DNA of 6,903 nt, taken from Rhodospirillales bacterium (GTDB taxonomy: Bacteria; Pseudomonadota; Alphaproteobacteria; CACIAM-22H2). The translations under genes and the position numbers were made by a program. Numbering within the stretch: the stretch's first letter is position 1; each line of letters begins with the position of its first letter. The notes under the pieces are model-generated. The model saw nothing but the letters and a program-made list of their open reading frames with translations. It ran no database searches and was not told the DNA's origin. Shown here in pieces: positions 6,019 to 6,903 of this stretch. The DNA is taken from positions 1-6,903 of the forward strand of contig JACQAF010000214.1 in assembly GCA_016195145.1 (NCBI GenBank). The letters run 5' to 3'.

Positions 6019-6903
6019 CTACCGCCCGCGCGGCAGCCGTCGGCGCCAATCGGCGAGCGCTCGGCCAATCGCCTCCGGCTGGTCCTCCTGAATGAAGTGC
6101 ACACCCATGCCGACATAAGCGGTCTCGATGTTTTTCAGGTTTGCGGCGAAGTAGGCGGCCAGTTTTGGCGAGCCGAAGGCCCCAGGGGCGGCGTAAAGAA
6201 ACAGCTTCGGAATGTCGGTCGCATGCAGCCATTCGCCGTTCGCGATGACGATCGCGGTCGTATCGGCCGGCTCGCCCGCAATGGGAACTTCGCGCGGCCA
6301 GACAAGCGTTGGCTTGCGCGACATGGGACTGGAAAACGGCGCGCGATAAACCTCGCGCTCGGGCGCCGTCAGTTCGCGCACGATGCCGGCTTGCGGCATT
6401 AGCGCCTCAACGAACATGTTTTGCTCGAGAATCATTTTTTCGCCGAGACCCGGAGTCCGTACGTCGTGGAAGAATTTGCCCGCGCCGGGACCCAATGCCG
6501 CGTAATCCGGAAGGGGTGCGGCCGGTGGAACTATTGCTTCCATGAACGCTATCGCCTTTACGTTACCGGCGTGCCGCCGCGCGTAATGCATGCCGAGCAC
6601 CGACCCCCAGTCATGAATCGCCAGCGTTAGGTTTTTGAGCCCAAGTGCTTCAATGAACCCTTCTAGATAACGAATATGATCGACGAGCCGGTAGTCGATG
6701 TCGGGCTTATCCGATTTACCCATGCCGATAAGGTCGACCGCAATGGCCCGACCCTGCGAGGAAACATGTGGAATGATGTTCCGCCACAGATACGAGGATG
6801 TTGGGTTGCCGTGAATAAACAGGATCGGGTCGCCGATGCCTTCTTCGACATAATGCATGCGCGCACCCAGAACTTCGACAAACCGCGGCGCATAGGGGAA
6901 TTC
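6019..6903 (-). CDS. Haloalkane dehalogenase (DhaA/LinB-type), 5' end beyond window
   Basis: This is an alpha/beta-hydrolase that cleaves carbon-halogen bonds of haloalkanes to give an alcohol, halide and proton, probably in the cytoplasm. Counting from ATG 6858, the visible pentad is complete: nucleophile D83 and halide-binding W84 in HDWGS, halide-binding N18 in HGNPTSS, acid E107 in FMEA, and base H254 in GVHFIQED. This Asp-His-Glu plus Asn-Trp set is that of subfamily HLD-II. The hallmark DLIGMGKSDKP (42-52) is present, and the cap domain spans roughly 110-190. ATG 6858 is not the true start: the frame stays open to the window edge, and the residues before it, EFPYAPRFVEVLGAR, align with the N-terminus of DhaA. 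About six codons are probably missing. The gene lies 78 bases upstream of the TPR gene on the same strand, possibly cotranscribed. GC is lower than in holA. The substrate cannot be read from sequence. Confidence 0.94.
   Translation of the reverse strand, partial: EFPYAPRFVEVLGARMHYVEEGIGDPILFIHGNPTSSYLWRNIIPHVSSQGRAIAVDLIGMGKSDKPDIDYRLVDHIRYLEGFIEALGLKNLTLAIHDWGSVLGMHYARRHAGNVKAIAFMEAIVPPAAPLPDYAALGPGAGKFFHDVRTPGLGEKMILEQNMFVEALMPQAGIVRELTAPEREVYRAPFSSPMSRKPTLVWPREVPIAGEPADTTAIVIANGEWLHATDIPKLFLYAAPGAFGSPKLAAYFAANLKNIETAYVGMGVHFIQEDQPEAIGRALADWRRRLPRGR

Noticed and set aside
6014..6027. GGGCG/CGCCC hairpin around the dehalogenase stop as a terminator
   Set aside because: The stem is only five pairs and no T-tract follows on the minus strand.
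1..6903. CRISPR array, tRNA, rRNA, transposase or attachment site
   Set aside because: No regularly spaced repeats, cloverleaf-like sequence, terminal inverted repeats or transposase motifs were seen on either strand.

Overview
This 6.9 kb GC-rich window reads as chromosomal DNA of an alphaproteobacterium, possibly Rhodospirillales-like. The grounds are the protein flavour of LeuRS, HolA and the DUF1194 protein, and the leuS...holA gene order. I cannot name a genus from sequence alone.

Layout. The first 119 bases are a leader with no gene I can support. On the plus strand there is a tight three-gene run: leuS (leucyl-tRNA synthetase, 120-2684), a secreted von Willebrand A-like DUF1194 protein (2710-3456) and holA (DNA polymerase III delta subunit, 3453-4466). 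A 10-codon mini-frame bridges the leuS stop and the DUF1194 start, and DUF1194 and holA overlap as ATGA, so the run looks translationally coupled. The usual gene between leuS and holA in proteobacteria is lptE (LPS-assembly lipoprotein). Here a vWA protein takes that slot.

On the minus strand, converging on holA, are a TPR-repeat protein with a C-terminal GT-B-like glycosyltransferase domain (5940-4463) and, upstream of it, a haloalkane dehalogenase of the DhaA/LinB type. The dehalogenase has a complete catalytic pentad (6903-6019), and its first few codons lie beyond the window. holA and the TPR gene end in the same CTAG, with each strand reading TAG. The TPR-glycosyltransferase frame is broken by a -1 (equivalently, one missing base) shift near a run of five G/C at 5575-5579. 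It is therefore a sequencing error, a true mutation, or less likely a recoding site. An imperfect inverted repeat abuts its GTG start.

How the genes relate. leuS and holA are core housekeeping genes (translation and replication). The DUF1194 protein is exported and of unknown role. The two minus-strand genes look like accessory functions (glycan transfer, halocarbon hydrolysis) and share no evident pathway. The dehalogenase stretch is visibly lower in GC than holA. I see no CRISPR, tRNA, rRNA or insertion sequence, and no clearly novel multi-gene system. The items most worth a second look are the lptE replacement, the frameshift and the dehalogenase.
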